Made by a program: the position numbers and the translations under genes. The notes under the pieces are model-generated. The model saw only the letters and a list, made by a program, of their open reading frames with translations. It did not search any database and was not told where the DNA came from. From Nitrospira sp. (lineage in GTDB: Bacteria; Nitrospirota; Nitrospiria; Nitrospirales; Nitrospiraceae), in the NCBI GenBank assembly GCA_025360665.1, contig JANYBU010000200.1, forward strand, positions 1 to 6,384: a stretch of DNA of 6,384 bases. The letters run 5' to 3'. Numbering within the stretch: position 1 is the stretch's first letter; each line of letters opens with the position of its first letter. Positions 6,268 through 6,384 of this stretch are shown here, in pieces.

Positions 6268-6302
6268 GCAACACGACAGGCCCTGATGGGCTAAGGTGTT
6301 GC
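6268..6302 (+). promoter_or_regulatory. hairpin covering the transposase ribosome binding site
   Basis: GCAACAC (6268-6274) is perfectly complementary to GTGTTGC (6296-6302); inside it GCCC-TGAT-GGGC (6280-6291) forms a second stem with a tetraloop. The structure ends 1 nt before the transposase ATG at 6304 and includes part of the only SD-like sequence, AAGGTG (6293-6298). The 5' arm lies within the presumed terminal repeat. Folding was judged by eye. Confidence 0.5.
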
Positions 6303-6303
6303 C

Positions 6304-6384
6304 ATGTCAAAGAAATCCTATCGACACATGAGTGCGGAAGACCGTGAGACCTTGAGCCTGGGCCTGGCCCATGGCCATTCGCTG
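6304..6384 (+). CDS. IS30-family transposase, N-terminal fragment (3' part outside window)
   Basis: The first 27 codons are visible and the frame is open to the right edge. The sequence contains YRHMSAEDRETLSLGLAHGH, which fits the start of the N-terminal helix-turn-helix of IS30-type transposases (pattern Y-x-HLSxEER-x-x-I-x-x-x-x-x-x-G-x-S). This region binds the terminal repeats; the DDE catalytic domain would follow outside the window. AAGGTG at 6293-6298 is a plausible ribosome binding site, 5 nt from the ATG. Family assignment rests on this short stretch only, so it is good but not certain; whether the element is intact cannot be seen. Confidence 0.72.
   Translation, partial: MSKKSYRHMSAEDRETLSLGLAHGHSL

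Larger units (their letters stand above)
6251..6384 (+). mobile_element. left end of an IS30-family insertion sequence (continues beyond the window)
   Basis: The window ends inside an element recognised by its transposase N-terminus (6304 onward). The stretch at about 6251-6275 (GTTCTAACTCCAAGTGCAAC is its core) has the look of an IS30-type terminal inverted repeat, with the CAAGTGCAAC core I recall in that family. The exact left boundary is uncertain to about 10 nt because the right end and target duplication are not visible. The IS points away from rtcB, with at most about 10-20 nt between its end and the rtcB ATG. Confidence 0.55.

Noticed and set aside
6243..6300. Outward promoter in the IS end driving rtcB (TTGCAC on the minus strand)
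   Set aside because: No -10-like hexamer lies 16-18 nt downstream; the matching position falls on GCTGGC next to the start codon.
5268..6347. Long open frame (about 359 codons) on the + strand opposite rtcB
   Set aside because: It is antisense to a fully conserved RtcB with every catalytic residue, and its own translation shows no recognisable domain. It is a by-product of GC-rich codon use.
1..6384. Sigma54 (-24/-12) promoter as target for the regulator
   Set aside because: TGGCAC occurs at about 115 and 1190 but inside coding sequence and without the matching TTGC element at the required spacing.
1..6384. tRNA, rRNA or riboswitch, or a complete defence island
   Set aside because: Non-coding space is limited to about 290 bp plus short gaps, and nothing in it resembles these; the genes present are regulatory, redox and RNA-repair types.

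Overview
The window looks like a chromosomal segment of a moderately GC-rich Gram-negative-type bacterium. A Nitrospira-like (Nitrospirota) origin is my best guess. It rests on the gene mix (NtrC-type two-component pair, HdrB-like CCG protein, exported Sll1863-like coiled-coil protein, RtcB, PilZ) and on an intergenic array of AACCAGACA-like 9-mers. It is an inference from memory; no sequence search was possible.

Layout. Positions 1-2332 (+ strand) hold a two-gene signalling operon: a PAS-containing sensor histidine kinase cut by the left edge and, 3 nt later, a complete sigma54-activating NtrC-family response regulator. It converges, with a 7-nt gap, on a three-gene minus-strand operon read from about 4070 down to 2340. 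The operon order is an exported coiled-coil stress-type protein, an HdrB-like protein with two intact CCG (Fe-S) motifs, and a small cupin. A good sigma70-type promoter (GTGACT-17-TATACT) with an inverted repeat in its spacer precedes it. Upstream lies a gene-free stretch of about 290 bp that is mostly an inverted array of 9-bp repeats (4124-4259).

Further right, also on the minus strand, is a second operon: rtcB (3'-phosphate RNA ligase), a PilZ domain protein with c-di-GMP-binding residues, and an overlapping short ORF that duplicates only the C-terminal third of that PilZ protein. At the right edge the start of an IS30-family transposase (+ strand) begins 61 nt from the rtcB start codon. 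The left IS end appears to abut or replace the 5' end of rtcB, whose N-terminus is shorter than in archaeal relatives.

How the parts relate. The kinase and regulator are surely partners; their target is not visible because no -24/-12 promoter was recognised here. The middle operon suggests a redox or envelope-stress function built around an HdrB-like subunit without its usual HdrC partner. The rtcB-pilZ pair places RNA repair and c-di-GMP sensing on one transcript. I see no complete new system such as a defence island. The most unusual items are the 9-bp inverted array, the partial PilZ duplication, the orphan HdrB operon and the IS30/rtcB junction with its start-site hairpin.
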